Part shown: in pieces, positions 20,349 to 28,064 of the stretch
How the letters are laid out: each line of letters begins with the position of its first letter
How positions within the stretch are numbered: the first letter of the stretch is position 1
Assembly (NCBI RefSeq): GCF_900115285.1
Contig: NZ_FOYW01000001.1
Location: forward strand, 826,655 to 890,654
Source of the DNA: Marinobacter daqiaonensis
GTDB taxonomy: Bacteria; Pseudomonadota; Gammaproteobacteria; Pseudomonadales; Oleiphilaceae
Direction of reading: 5' to 3'
DNA length: 64,000 bases
Program-made: the position numbers and the translations under genes
Notes under the pieces: model-generated
Database searches by the model: none
What the model was told of the DNA's origin: nothing
What the model saw: the letters and a program-made list of their open reading frames with translations, nothing else

Positions 20349-20633
20349 ATGATTCGCGTATTGATTGAACGCCACATTGCCGAATCCCTTGAATCCGCCT
20401 ATGAGGAACGCTCTCGCTGGATTCTCCAGAATGCCGTGTCCGCACCCGGCTTCATTTCCGGGGAAACGCTTGCGAACACCAAGGACCCCAATCACCGAAT
20501 CACTCTCGCCAACTGGCGAACAGAGGCGGACTGGGACCGCTGGTACCATTCCGAAGAACGCCAGCAGCTGCTCAATGATCTCCAGCCGATGATGGATCAG
20601 GACGAGAGAATCACCATCCTGCGGCAGTGCTGA
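20349..20633 (+). CDS. Antibiotic-biosynthesis-monooxygenase-fold protein (ABM domain)
   Basis: This 94-residue protein resembles the dimeric alpha+beta barrel ABM family. It begins MIRVLIERHIAESLESAYEERSRWILQNAVSAPGFISGETL and ends with the expected WRTEADWDRWYHSEERQQLL helix region. Such small proteins include quinol oxygenases and heme-degrading enzymes, but many are of unknown function and I see no residue set that fixes a substrate. The ATG at 20349 has GAGG upstream. The gene stands alone between divergent tusA and convergent rlmM. Confidence 0.78.
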   Translation: MIRVLIERHIAESLESAYEERSRWILQNAVSAPGFISGETLANTKDPNHRITLANWRTEADWDRWYHSEERQQLLNDLQPMMDQDERITILRQC

Positions 20634-20651
20634 TCACCCGGCTCCGCCAGC

Positions 20652-21740
20652 TCAGTCCGTGCGCTCCAGGAAACAGGTGATTTCCTCCCGGTCGTGGTAA
20701 AGCTGGCGAGCGGTAAGGCGGATGCCAAAAGGCGCGTCCGCCAGACGCTCCTGAATCAGCTCCCGGCAGGCCAGCCATTCCTCGTATCGTTTCTTCATCG
20801 GCAACTTGAGATTAAATACGCTGTACCGGCACAACTGACCGCCGAACCAGTCACTGACCATGGCGGCCGTCCGGCGGGGCTTGTCCACAATGTCACAGAC
20901 CATCCAGTCCACGGCGCGACGGGGCTTCCAGGCATAGCCGTCCGCCTGAACGTGAGTCACCAGACCCGACGCCATCAATGCCTGATCCATGGGGCCATTG
21001 TCCACCGCAGTCACCTGCATGCCCTGGCGAACCAGCTGCCAGGTCCAGCCACCCGGAGCCGCGCCGAGATCCACGGCGGTCTTGCCGCCGCCCAGATAAT
21101 CCAGTTGACGCTCGGCGGGCAGCATTGCCTTCCACGCCTCTTCCAGTTTGAGGGCCGAGCGACTTGGAGCCGATGCCGGCAAACGCAGCCGGGGAATGCC
21201 CATGGGCCACCTCGAGCGGTTGCCGGCGAGGCTGACACCCAGCAGGACGGTTTCGAAATCGATCAGCAGAAGCTCCAGCCGGTCCGGCGCGTTCGCATCT
21301 CCGGTATCGGCGATCATGCCGGCCCCCCGCAGCCCTTTTGACAGCGGCGCCACCCACTTCCGGGCAAATCGACCCAGATCGGGATCGGTACTGTTTTCAG
21401 GTATCCTCACTTCGACCCGGTCGCAGCCGTGCACCGACACACCCCCGTCCCGGATAGCCCCGACAACGGCGCCTACCCTATCTTCGGGGGGGAGCGCAAT
21501 CTCCGCCACCAGGAGCAGCCAGTCACGGACAAACACCAGATCCGCCAATGGCAGACGATCCAACAACTCCGCCCCGCTGAGCCCTCCCGACAGGTTGAAG
21601 ATCAGCCAGCCCGTCGCTCCCCGGGGCTCAAAGTATCCCCACGCGCCCACTTCAGCGGCGGCGTCGGTGAGTTCACGACCCGCCTCGGTTTCAAAGCCGG
21701 GGCGACAGAATAATAACAGCCGGTCGGGCGTAGCGGGCAT
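20652..21740 (-). CDS. rlmM: 23S rRNA 2'-O-ribose methyltransferase RlmM (C2498)
   Basis: RlmM methylates the 2'-OH of C2498 in 23S rRNA before assembly. The 362-residue protein has an N-terminal THUMP-like domain (GRELTDAAAEVGAWGYFEPRGATGWLIF). A Rossmann-type methyltransferase domain follows with the SAM motif VDLGAAPGGWTWQLVRQG and the K-D-K-E type residues around WMVCDIVDKPRR and FNLKLPMKKR. The start at 21740 (MPATPDRLLLFCRPGFE) fits the family. The upstream reading frame to 21806 overlaps the divergent direction of the hydrolase gene end and is unlikely. The substrate nucleotide is inferred from family. Confidence 0.92.
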   Translation of the reverse strand: MPATPDRLLLFCRPGFETEAGRELTDAAAEVGAWGYFEPRGATGWLIFNLSGGLSGAELLDRLPLADLVFVRDWLLLVAEIALPPEDRVGAVVGAIRDGGVSVHGCDRVEVRIPENSTDPDLGRFARKWVAPLSKGLRGAGMIADTGDANAPDRLELLLIDFETVLLGVSLAGNRSRWPMGIPRLRLPASAPSRSALKLEEAWKAMLPAERQLDYLGGGKTAVDLGAAPGGWTWQLVRQGMQVTAVDNGPMDQALMASGLVTHVQADGYAWKPRRAVDWMVCDIVDKPRRTAAMVSDWFGGQLCRYSVFNLKLPMKKRYEEWLACRELIQERLADAPFGIRLTARQLYHDREEITCFLERTD

Positions 21741-21786
21741 GGGCAGTGTCCTGGTCAGAGCTGTGACGAATCGTCGGGCGCCAAGG

Positions 21787-22443
21787 CTACCGCATTGCGG
21801 CGACAAAATCAGCCGCGCCCCGGGCCGCCTGCAGGATCAGTTCATCCTCGCCGATACCCTGGCGCTTGAGGGGGCGAAGGTCATGATTGCCGCCTTCAAG
21901 CCAGTGCACGGTCACCCTCCCGGGCAGGGGCGGCTGGCAGGCCAGCTCCTCTGGCCTGCCAAAGGGGTCGCGGGTTCCCTGGAACACCGCCATGGGAACC
22001 TGAAGGTCGCCAAGATGCCCGGTTCGCCATCGGTCGGGCCTGCCCGGGGGATGAAACGGGTAACCAAAGCACATCACACCGTCGATTCCCTTCGCCCTGT
22101 CCGGGTCCGCCGCCAGCAGGGACGCCATTCGACCGCCCATGGATTTGCCGCCCACAAGCAGGGCCGGAGCGGTACCGATTTCCCGACGAAGGTCGGCCAC
22201 CATTCGTTCGAAACAGTCCAGTAACACGGCCCGACGATCCGGGGGCCGCTTACGGCCGTCTTCCCGGAATTTCTGCATATAAGGAAACTCGAACCGCGCG
22301 ACACTGAGACCATTTGTCGCAAGGGCCTTTGCCAGGGTGTCCATGAAGGGGCCCCGGCAGCCGGCTCCGGCACCGTGGGCAAGCAGGACGACGGGCGCCG
22401 GGCCCGTGCTGTGGAGGGCGGGGGAAAAAATCCAGTCGGACAC
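21787..22443 (-). CDS. Alpha/beta hydrolase of the KANL3/Tex30-like family
   Basis: This 218-residue alpha/beta hydrolase-like protein has an early VVLLAHGAGAGCRGPFMD motif (oxyanion region), the nucleophile elbow GGKSMGGRMAS (Ser in GKSMGG) and a late histidine in LEGGNHDLRP. The GKSMGG elbow is typical of the small dienelactone-hydrolase-like KANL3/Tex30 group, members of which are poorly characterised. The start is GTG at 22443. It is on the same strand as rlmM with a gap of 46 bases, so the two may be co-transcribed. The substrate is unknown. Confidence 0.82.
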   Translation of the reverse strand: MSDWIFSPALHSTGPAPVVLLAHGAGAGCRGPFMDTLAKALATNGLSVARFEFPYMQKFREDGRKRPPDRRAVLLDCFERMVADLRREIGTAPALLVGGKSMGGRMASLLAADPDRAKGIDGVMCFGYPFHPPGRPDRWRTGHLGDLQVPMAVFQGTRDPFGRPEELACQPPLPGRVTVHWLEGGNHDLRPLKRQGIGEDELILQAARGAADFVAAMR

Positions 22444-22743
22444 AGTTCCAGTGGACTCCTTAATGTCGTGAAGCTATCTTGTTTTTTACCTGTCCGGGCC
22501 CTCCGCAAACAAGGCAGCGCCGGGACAAAACCGTAGGATCCGGCGGAAGTACCGGAATTCTTGATGAATCTCTGAAAATCCAGTGGATTATGTGACGCAG
22601 AACTTCCTGAAACATTCGCCATCACACTGATTTAGACGGGATTACGGTATCAGACAGAGTTGACCTGAGTCATTGCAAACGGGTCATCGTTTCTCCATAC
22701 TTGCGCCGATTTCTTTCCCCACCCTGAATCCATTGGTAAGGCT
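22444..22743. other. Intergenic region between the hydrolase gene and ccoN
   Basis: This 300-base region is divergent, carrying the starts of the hydrolase gene (minus) and of ccoN (plus). The only regulatory pattern I can support is the candidate Anr/FNR box and -10 described separately near 22660-22701. No small open reading frame or RNA gene is evident. Confidence 0.5.
22660..22701 (+). promoter_or_regulatory. Candidate Anr/FNR-dependent promoter of ccoNOQP
   Basis: TTGAC-CTGA-GTCAT at 22660-22673 resembles the FNR/Anr dyad TTGAT-N4-ATCAA (TTGA and TCA cores kept; outer bases differ). Its centre (22666.5) is 41.5 bases upstream of the start expected from a weak -10 hexamer CATACT at 22696-22701, which is the geometry of a class II FNR promoter. 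The predicted leader before the ccoN ATG is about 36 bases. Low-oxygen control of cbb3 oxidases by Anr is known in pseudomonads. Confidence 0.42.
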
Positions 22744-24176
22744 ATGAGCACTGTAGACGCAAACCTGACGTACAACTACAAGGTGGTGAAGCAGTTCGCC
22801 ATCATGACAGTGGTATGGGGTATTGTGGGTATGGGCCTGGGTGTGCTGATCGCAGCGCAGCTGGCTTGGCCACAATTGAACCTCGACCTGCCCTGGACCC
22901 ACTTCGGTCGCCTGCGGCCCCTGCATACCAATGCCGTGATTTTCGGTTTTGGTGGTAGTGCACTGTTTGCAACGTCCTATTACGTTGTACAGCGTACCTG
23001 TCAGGCGCGCCTGTTCTCCGATAGCCTTGCTGCCTTTACCTTCTGGGGCTGGCAGGCCATCATTGTTGCAGCCGCCATTACCCTGCCCCTGGGCCTGACT
23101 ACCTCCAAGGAATACGCCGAACTGGAATGGCCGATCGATATCGCCATTGCGGTGGTGTGGGTCAGCTACGGCCTGGTGTTCTTCGGCACCATCATGAAGC
23201 GCAGCGCGCCTCACATTTATGTAGCAAACTGGTTTTATGGTGCCTTCGTCATTACTGTTGCGATATTGCATATCGGCAACAGCATGGCCCTGCCTGCCTC
23301 TGCCTTCAAATCCTACTCCGCCTATGCGGGCGTGACGGATGCCATGATGCAGTGGTGGTACGGCCACAATGCCGTAGGTTTCTTCCTGACCGCGGGATTC
23401 CTGGGCATGATGTATTATTTCGTGCCGAAACAGGCTGACCGGCCGGTCTACTCCTACCGCCTCTCCATTGTTCACTTCTGGGCCCTGATTGCCACCTATG
23501 TCTGGGCCGGCGGTCACCACCTGCATTACTCTCCGCCCTGCCTGACTGGGCCCAGACCGCGGGCATGGTCATGTCCCTGATTCTACTGGCCCCCTCCTGG
23601 GGTGGCATGATCAACGGCATGATGACCCTCTCGGGTGCCTGGCACAAACTGCGTACGGACCCGATCCTCCGCTTCCTGGTGGTCTCCCTGTCCTTCTACG
23701 GCATGTCCACCTTTGAAGGCCCGATGATGTCCATCAAGACCGTGAACGCCCTGTCCCACAATACCGACTGGACCATCGGTCACGTTCACTCCGGTGCCCT
23801 GGGCTGGGTTGCCATGATCAGTATCGGTGCCGTCTATCACCTGGTTCCGAAGCTCTGGGGCATCCGGGAGATGTACAGCACCAGCATGATCAACCTGCAC
23901 TTCTGGCTGGCGACAGTGGGTACTGTTCTGTACATCGTTGCCATGTGGGTCAACGGCATCATGCAGGGCCTGATGTGGCGGGCGGTCAATGACGACGGCA
24001 CCCTGACCTACAGCTTCGTGGAAGCACTTGAAGCCTCATGGGCCGGCTACGTCGTGCGCTTTATCGGTGGCGCGATCTTCCTGGCCGGTATGCTGGTCAT
24101 GGCCTGGAACGTCTGGATGACCATCCGCCAGAAAGATGCCGTCGCATTGGACAACAGCGCCGCGCAGGCCGCCTGA
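22744..24176 (+). pseudogene. ccoN: cbb3-type cytochrome c oxidase subunit I, ccoN, with a 2-base frameshift
   Basis: CcoN is the heme-copper catalytic subunit of the high-affinity cbb3 oxidase. The first frame (22744-23579) encodes 278 residues through the start [26 protein letters not shown]. It includes the heme-ligand region [31 protein letters not shown] and [10 protein letters not shown], then changes to unrelated residues ([15 protein letters not shown]) and stops. The correct continuation [30 protein letters not shown] lies in another frame from about 23532 to 24176. Removing one TC from CTCTCC (near 23530-23533) restores a 476-residue protein of normal length. As read, the product would lack about the last 215 residues. 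ccoO, ccoQ and ccoP are intact, so either the lesion is very recent or it is a sequencing error. Confidence 0.9.
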
Positions 24177-24191
24177 CCCGGAGAGATGTAG

Positions 24192-24800
24192 ATGAAACAC
24201 GAAATTATCGAAAAGAACATCGGTATTATGATCGTGCTGATCGTGCTCACGATCAGTGGCGGTTTCCTGGCCGAGGTGGTGCCTCTGTTCTTCTCCAAGG
24301 AAGTCAACGAGCCTGTTGCAGGCCTTGAACCTCTTAGTCCGCTGGAACTGGAAGGCCGGGATATCTACATCCGGGAAGGCTGCCACGTATGCCACACCCA
24401 GATGATCCGTCCCTTCCGGGCTGAAACGGAGCGTTACGGACACTACTCCGTTGCCGGCGAGTTCGTCTACGACCACCCCTTCCTCTGGGGCTCCAAGCGG
24501 ACCGGGCCAGACCTGGCACGGGTGGGTGGTCGTTATTCCGACTCCTGGCAGCGGATGCACCTGTACGATCCCCGCAGCGTGGTACCCGAGTCCAACATGC
24601 CCGGCTTCCCCTGGCTGTTCGAGGATCGTGTAGACCACACCAAGACCGCCGGCAAGCTTAAGACTCTGCAGACACTCGGTGTTCCCTACACCGACGAGCA
24701 GATTGCCGCCGCCGAGGAAGAGGTTCGGGGTCAATTTGAAATCGATGCACTGGTCGCCTACCTGCAGCAGCTGGGTACAGTGATCTCAAGCAAGCGGTGA
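24192..24800 (+). CDS. ccoO: cbb3-type cytochrome c oxidase subunit II, CcoO
   Basis: CcoO is the membrane-anchored monoheme cytochrome c subunit that passes electrons to CcoN. The 202-residue protein has an N-terminal transmembrane anchor (about 10-32) and a single heme-binding CHVCH motif (Cys64, Cys67, His68). A distal methionine ligand lies in [13 protein letters not shown]. The segment [40 protein letters not shown] follows the family exactly in layout. It starts 15 bases after ccoN and overlaps the next coding region, consistent with one operon. Confidence 0.95.
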   Translation: MKHEIIEKNIGIMIVLIVLTISGGFLAEVVPLFFSKEVNEPVAGLEPLSPLELEGRDIYIREGCHVCHTQMIRPFRAETERYGHYSVAGEFVYDHPFLWGSKRTGPDLARVGGRYSDSWQRMHLYDPRSVVPESNMPGFPWLFEDRVDHTKTAGKLKTLQTLGVPYTDEQIAAAEEEVRGQFEIDALVAYLQQLGTVISSKR

Positions 24801-24805
24801 TTCAG

Positions 24806-25000
24806 ATGGATATCAACGATTTCCGCGGCATCCAGACCATTCTGGTCATGCTGGTCTTCTTCGGAATAGTCTGGTGGGCCTACAGCGCCCACCGCAAGAA
24901 GAAGAACGACGAAGCCGCGCAGCTTCCATTCGATGACGACGAAATCGCCGAGCGTACTGTGCAACAGGAAAAACAGGATAAGACGGAGAAGAAACAATGA
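24806..25000 (+). CDS. ccoQ: cbb3-type oxidase small subunit CcoQ
   Basis: This short membrane protein (64 aa) has one transmembrane helix at about residues 9-27 (IQTILVMLVFFGIVWWAYS), followed by a basic segment (AHRKKK) and a charged tail. CcoQ stabilises the cbb3 complex. The ATG at 24806 matches the family start MDINDFRG; a GTG at 24797 is also in frame. The stop overlaps the ATG of ccoP by 4 bases. Confidence 0.88.
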   Translation: MDINDFRGIQTILVMLVFFGIVWWAYSAHRKKKNDEAAQLPFDDDEIAERTVQQEKQDKTEKKQ

Positions 25001-25887
25001 GTTCCTTCTGGAGCATCTGGATCAGTGTGATCGTGCTCGGTACCATTTTTGGTTGCTGGTGGCTGCTGTGGGCCACTCGCAAGGGCCAGACTAGCGATAC
25101 CGAAACCGAAAAAACCGTAGGTCACTCCTTCGATGGCATTGAGGAGTACGACAATCCCCTGCCGAAGTGGTGGTACTATCTGTTCGTGGCAACCTGTGTG
25201 TTCGCCCTCGGCTATCTTGCGCTGTACCCGGGCCTGGGTAATTTCCAGGGCTTTCTCGGCTGGAGCCAGGAAAACCAGTGGGAGGAAGAGGTCCAGCAGG
25301 CGGAGGCCCGTTTCGGCGAGCTTTACGACAAGTACGCCGACACGCCGGTCACGGAACTGGCACAGGACGACCAGGCCATGCGTATGGGCCAGCGGCTGTT
25401 CCTGAACAACTGCGCGGTCTGTCATGGGTCCGCCGGCCGTGGCTCCATCGGCTTCCCCAACCTGACCGATGACGCCTGGCTGTATGGGGGCGAGCCGGAG
25501 GATATCCTGGAAACCCTGCACAACGGGCGGCAGGGCAACATGCCTGCCAAGGGCACCATGCCCAACATGACCGCCGAGCAGGTGGACCAGGTGGTGAACT
25601 ACGTTCTCAGCTTCAGTGGCCGGGAAAAGGACAAGGAAGCTGCCGAAGCCGGTGCAGAGGTATATGCCCAGGGCTGCGTGGCCTGCCACGGAGCGGATGC
25701 TGAGGGCAATAAGGCTCTCGGTGCGCCGAACCTGAAGGATGATGCCTGGCTGTACGGCAGCACCTACGAATGGATCGAGGAAACCGTGCTGTATGGCCGC
25801 CAGAACGTAATGCCCGCCCAGAGCGACCGCCTGAGCGATGCCCAGATCCAGATTCTGGCAGCCTACGTTTACCAGCTGTCCAATTGA
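24997..25887 (+). CDS. ccoP: cbb3-type cytochrome c oxidase subunit III, CcoP
   Basis: CcoP is the diheme cytochrome c subunit that delivers electrons to CcoO/CcoN. The 296-residue protein has two transmembrane segments (about 5-26 and 60-79), including the family pattern EYDNPLPKWWYYLF. Two heme-binding motifs follow, CAVCH (Cys139, Cys142, His143) and CVACH (Cys227, Cys230, His231), each with a later methionine ligand region (GTMPNMTAEQ and NVMPAQSDRL). It overlaps ccoQ by 4 bases and is followed by a hairpin terminator at 25893-25926. Confidence 0.95.
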   Translation: MSSFWSIWISVIVLGTIFGCWWLLWATRKGQTSDTETEKTVGHSFDGIEEYDNPLPKWWYYLFVATCVFALGYLALYPGLGNFQGFLGWSQENQWEEEVQQAEARFGELYDKYADTPVTELAQDDQAMRMGQRLFLNNCAVCHGSAGRGSIGFPNLTDDAWLYGGEPEDILETLHNGRQGNMPAKGTMPNMTAEQVDQVVNYVLSFSGREKDKEAAEAGAEVYAQGCVACHGADAEGNKALGAPNLKDDAWLYGSTYEWIEETVLYGRQNVMPAQSDRLSDAQIQILAAYVYQLSN

Positions 25888-25892
25888 TCCAA

Positions 25893-25926
25893 ACCGGCAC
25901 CGGTTGTCCCCGGTGCCCGGTCTTTT
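25893..25926 (+). terminator. Likely rho-independent terminator after ccoP
   Basis: The hairpin ACCGGCACCGG / CCGGTGCCCGGT (one bulged C, loop TTGTCC) is followed by a short T-rich tract (TCTTTT). It lies just past the ccoP stop and separates the structural operon from ccoG, which has its own strong ribosome-binding site. Confidence 0.6.
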
Positions 25927-26035
25927 CAACCCTGGGTCTGCTCCAGTGCGGGCCCAGGCTTGAAAGGATCCCCCCGGCCGGGATCGATGCCGCGTTGCGG
26001 ACTGATCGTACGGCCAAAGCCCTCGGGAGGTAATG

Positions 26036-27478
26036 ATGAGCAGTCAGATTCCGGTCAAACAGATAGACCCGAACACTGACGGCCCCTCCGACAACAACAA
26101 GAAAAAGCCGGAAACCGTCGATCTCTACGCCAGCCGAAAGAAGATATACGTTCGGGAAATCACCGGGCTGTTCCAGCGGATTCGCTTCTTCAGCCTGATG
26201 GCCCTGATGGGCATGTATTTCGTTTTTGTCTGGATCACCGTTGATGGCCAGCCACTGATCCTTTTTGACCTGCCCGCCCGGGAATTCCATCTCTTTGGTG
26301 CCACCTTCTATCCCCAGGACTTTTTCCTGCTGGCGGCGATGCTGATCATCAGCGCCTTCGGACTGTTTTTCATCACTACCCTGTTCGGCAGGGTCTGGTG
26401 CGGGTACACCTGCCCCCAGACCGTCTGGACCTTTATCTTCATGTGGGTGGAGGAGCGGATCGAGGGGAGCCGCAACAAGCGCATGAAACTGGACAAGGCG
26501 CCGAACTCCCCTGAAAAGATGGCAAGGAAGTCGGCGAAGCATGGTGCCTGGCTGCTTATCGCCCTGGCGACAGGCATAACCTTCGTCGGGTATTTCTATC
26601 CCATCCGCGAGTTGCTGGCTGATCTGTTCACTCTCGATGCCAACGGCTGGGCCTATTTCTGGGTGGGTTTCTTCACCGTTGCCACCTACCTCAACGCCGG
26701 CTGGATGCGGGAACAGGTATGCCTGTACATGTGCCCTTACGCCCGCTTCCAGTCCGTGATGTTTGACCGGAACACCCGGGTGGTCTCCTACGATCCCAAC
26801 CGGGGCGAGCCCCGGGGCAGCCGCAAGAAGTCCGCGGACCGGGAAGAGCTTGGCCTGGGCGACTGCATAGATTGCGGCCTGTGTGTCCAGGTATGCCCGA
26901 CCGGTATCGATATCCGCGACGGTCTCCAGTATGAGTGTATCGGCTGCGCCCTGTGTATCGACGCCTGCGATACGGTCATGGACAAGATGGACTATCCCCG
27001 GGGCCTGATTCGCTACACCACGGAGAACGAACTCGAGGGCCGGCCGTCAAAATTGCTGCGCCCGCGGACGTTTGGCTACGGTGCAGTGCTTGTGCTGATG
27101 ATTGGCGCGGTGGCGTTCACCATTGCGACCCGGGTTCCCCTGGGCCTGGATGTCATTCGGGACCGGGGCGCGCTGTTCAGTTTCAACAGTCGCGGCCTGG
27201 TGGAGAATACCTATACCGCGAAGATCCACAACATGACGGATTCGTCCCAGGAATTCCAGGTGGCCGTCAGCGGCATCGATAGCGCCAGGCTTATTGAAGG
27301 TGATGAGCCGGTCACCGTGGACAGCGGCGAAGTCAGGTCGGTGCCCACGGTGGTGGAGGTTGACCCCGCAGAACTGGAGGATATCAACACCACCATAAGC
27401 TTCCGTGTGGAAGCCCTCGAAAATCCGCAGCTATCGGCGGAAACTGAAAGCCGATTTGTTGGTCCAAGACCCCGCTAG
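26036..27478 (+). CDS. ccoG: Cytochrome c oxidase accessory protein CcoG (RdxA/FixG)
   Basis: CcoG is a membrane iron-sulfur protein needed for copper delivery to the cbb3 oxidase; it reduces Cu(II) in characterised homologs. The 480-residue protein has several transmembrane segments (about 45-67, 88-108, 160-180 and 195-213). Two 4Fe-4S motifs follow, CIDCGLCVQVCP and CIGCALCIDAC, and then a periplasmic C-terminal domain beyond a further membrane helix (about 343-362). The ATG at 26036 is preferred over the adjacent ATG at 26033 because GGGAGG lies 5 bases upstream of it. It leads the ccoGHIS assembly cluster. Confidence 0.93.
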   Translation: MSSQIPVKQIDPNTDGPSDNNKKKPETVDLYASRKKIYVREITGLFQRIRFFSLMALMGMYFVFVWITVDGQPLILFDLPAREFHLFGATFYPQDFFLLAAMLIISAFGLFFITTLFGRVWCGYTCPQTVWTFIFMWVEERIEGSRNKRMKLDKAPNSPEKMARKSAKHGAWLLIALATGITFVGYFYPIRELLADLFTLDANGWAYFWVGFFTVATYLNAGWMREQVCLYMCPYARFQSVMFDRNTRVVSYDPNRGEPRGSRKKSADREELGLGDCIDCGLCVQVCPTGIDIRDGLQYECIGCALCIDACDTVMDKMDYPRGLIRYTTENELEGRPSKLLRPRTFGYGAVLVLMIGAVAFTIATRVPLGLDVIRDRGALFSFNSRGLVENTYTAKIHNMTDSSQEFQVAVSGIDSARLIEGDEPVTVDSGEVRSVPTVVEVDPAELEDINTTISFRVEALENPQLSAETESRFVGPRPR

Positions 27479-27527
27479 CCCCGTGAACGGGGCAGGGTCC
27501 TCCCGAAGATTGCAGAAGAGTCCGAGT

Positions 27528-28064
27528 ATGTCACACAGCGCAACCGTCCAATCCGACGAAGCCAGCCGCCCCTGGTACCGCCAGCCCTGGCTCTGGTTTC
27601 TGATCCTGTTCCCGTCCATGTCGGTGGGCTACTGTATTGTCGCCATCACACTTGCCATCACCAGCGAGAACTCCATGGTGGTGGACGACTATTCCAAGCA
27701 AGGCAGGGGAATCAACCAGTCCCTGACCCGTGACATCCGGGCGGCGGAGCTGGGCCTCACCGCCACCGTCAGCCAGGGCACCCATGAGCTGTTGCTGCAG
27801 CTGGATGCTCGCGAATCCGGAGCCAGGCACCATGACTACCTGACGCTGCAGCTGTTCCACCCCACCCTCTCGGACAAGGACAGGGTGCTCCAGCTCCAGC
27901 CACAGGGTGGTGGATATTACCGCGCCCAGGTACCCGGCAACATCGAAGGCCGCTGGTACCTCGACCTGCGTGACCCCGCCAACGAATGGCGCATCAAGGG
28001 CGAAGTGAGCCTGCCCTCCAACGCCGGCTTCACGCTTCGCCCTGACGAAACGGACCGTGGCTGA
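27528..28064 (+). CDS. ccoH: FixH/CcoH family cbb3 assembly protein
   Basis: This 178-residue FixH-family protein is needed for assembly of the cbb3 oxidase. It has a single N-terminal transmembrane helix (about 20-43, PWLWFLILFPSMSVGYCIVAI) and a periplasmic domain with the family pattern YSKQGRGINQSLTRD and FHPTLSDKDRVLQLQ. The ATG at 27528 is chosen because family proteins begin shortly before the RPWYRQPWLWF segment. The gene follows ccoG after 49 bases and overlaps the start of ccoI by 8 bases. Confidence 0.88.
   Translation: MSHSATVQSDEASRPWYRQPWLWFLILFPSMSVGYCIVAITLAITSENSMVVDDYSKQGRGINQSLTRDIRAAELGLTATVSQGTHELLLQLDARESGARHHDYLTLQLFHPTLSDKDRVLQLQPQGGGYYRAQVPGNIEGRWYLDLRDPANEWRIKGEVSLPSNAGFTLRPDETDRG

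Noticed and set aside
23127..23600. Programmed frameshifting in ccoN
   Set aside because: There is no slippery heptamer or shift-stimulating signal in the CTCTCC context, and a productive product would need a two-base skip; mutation or sequencing error is simpler.
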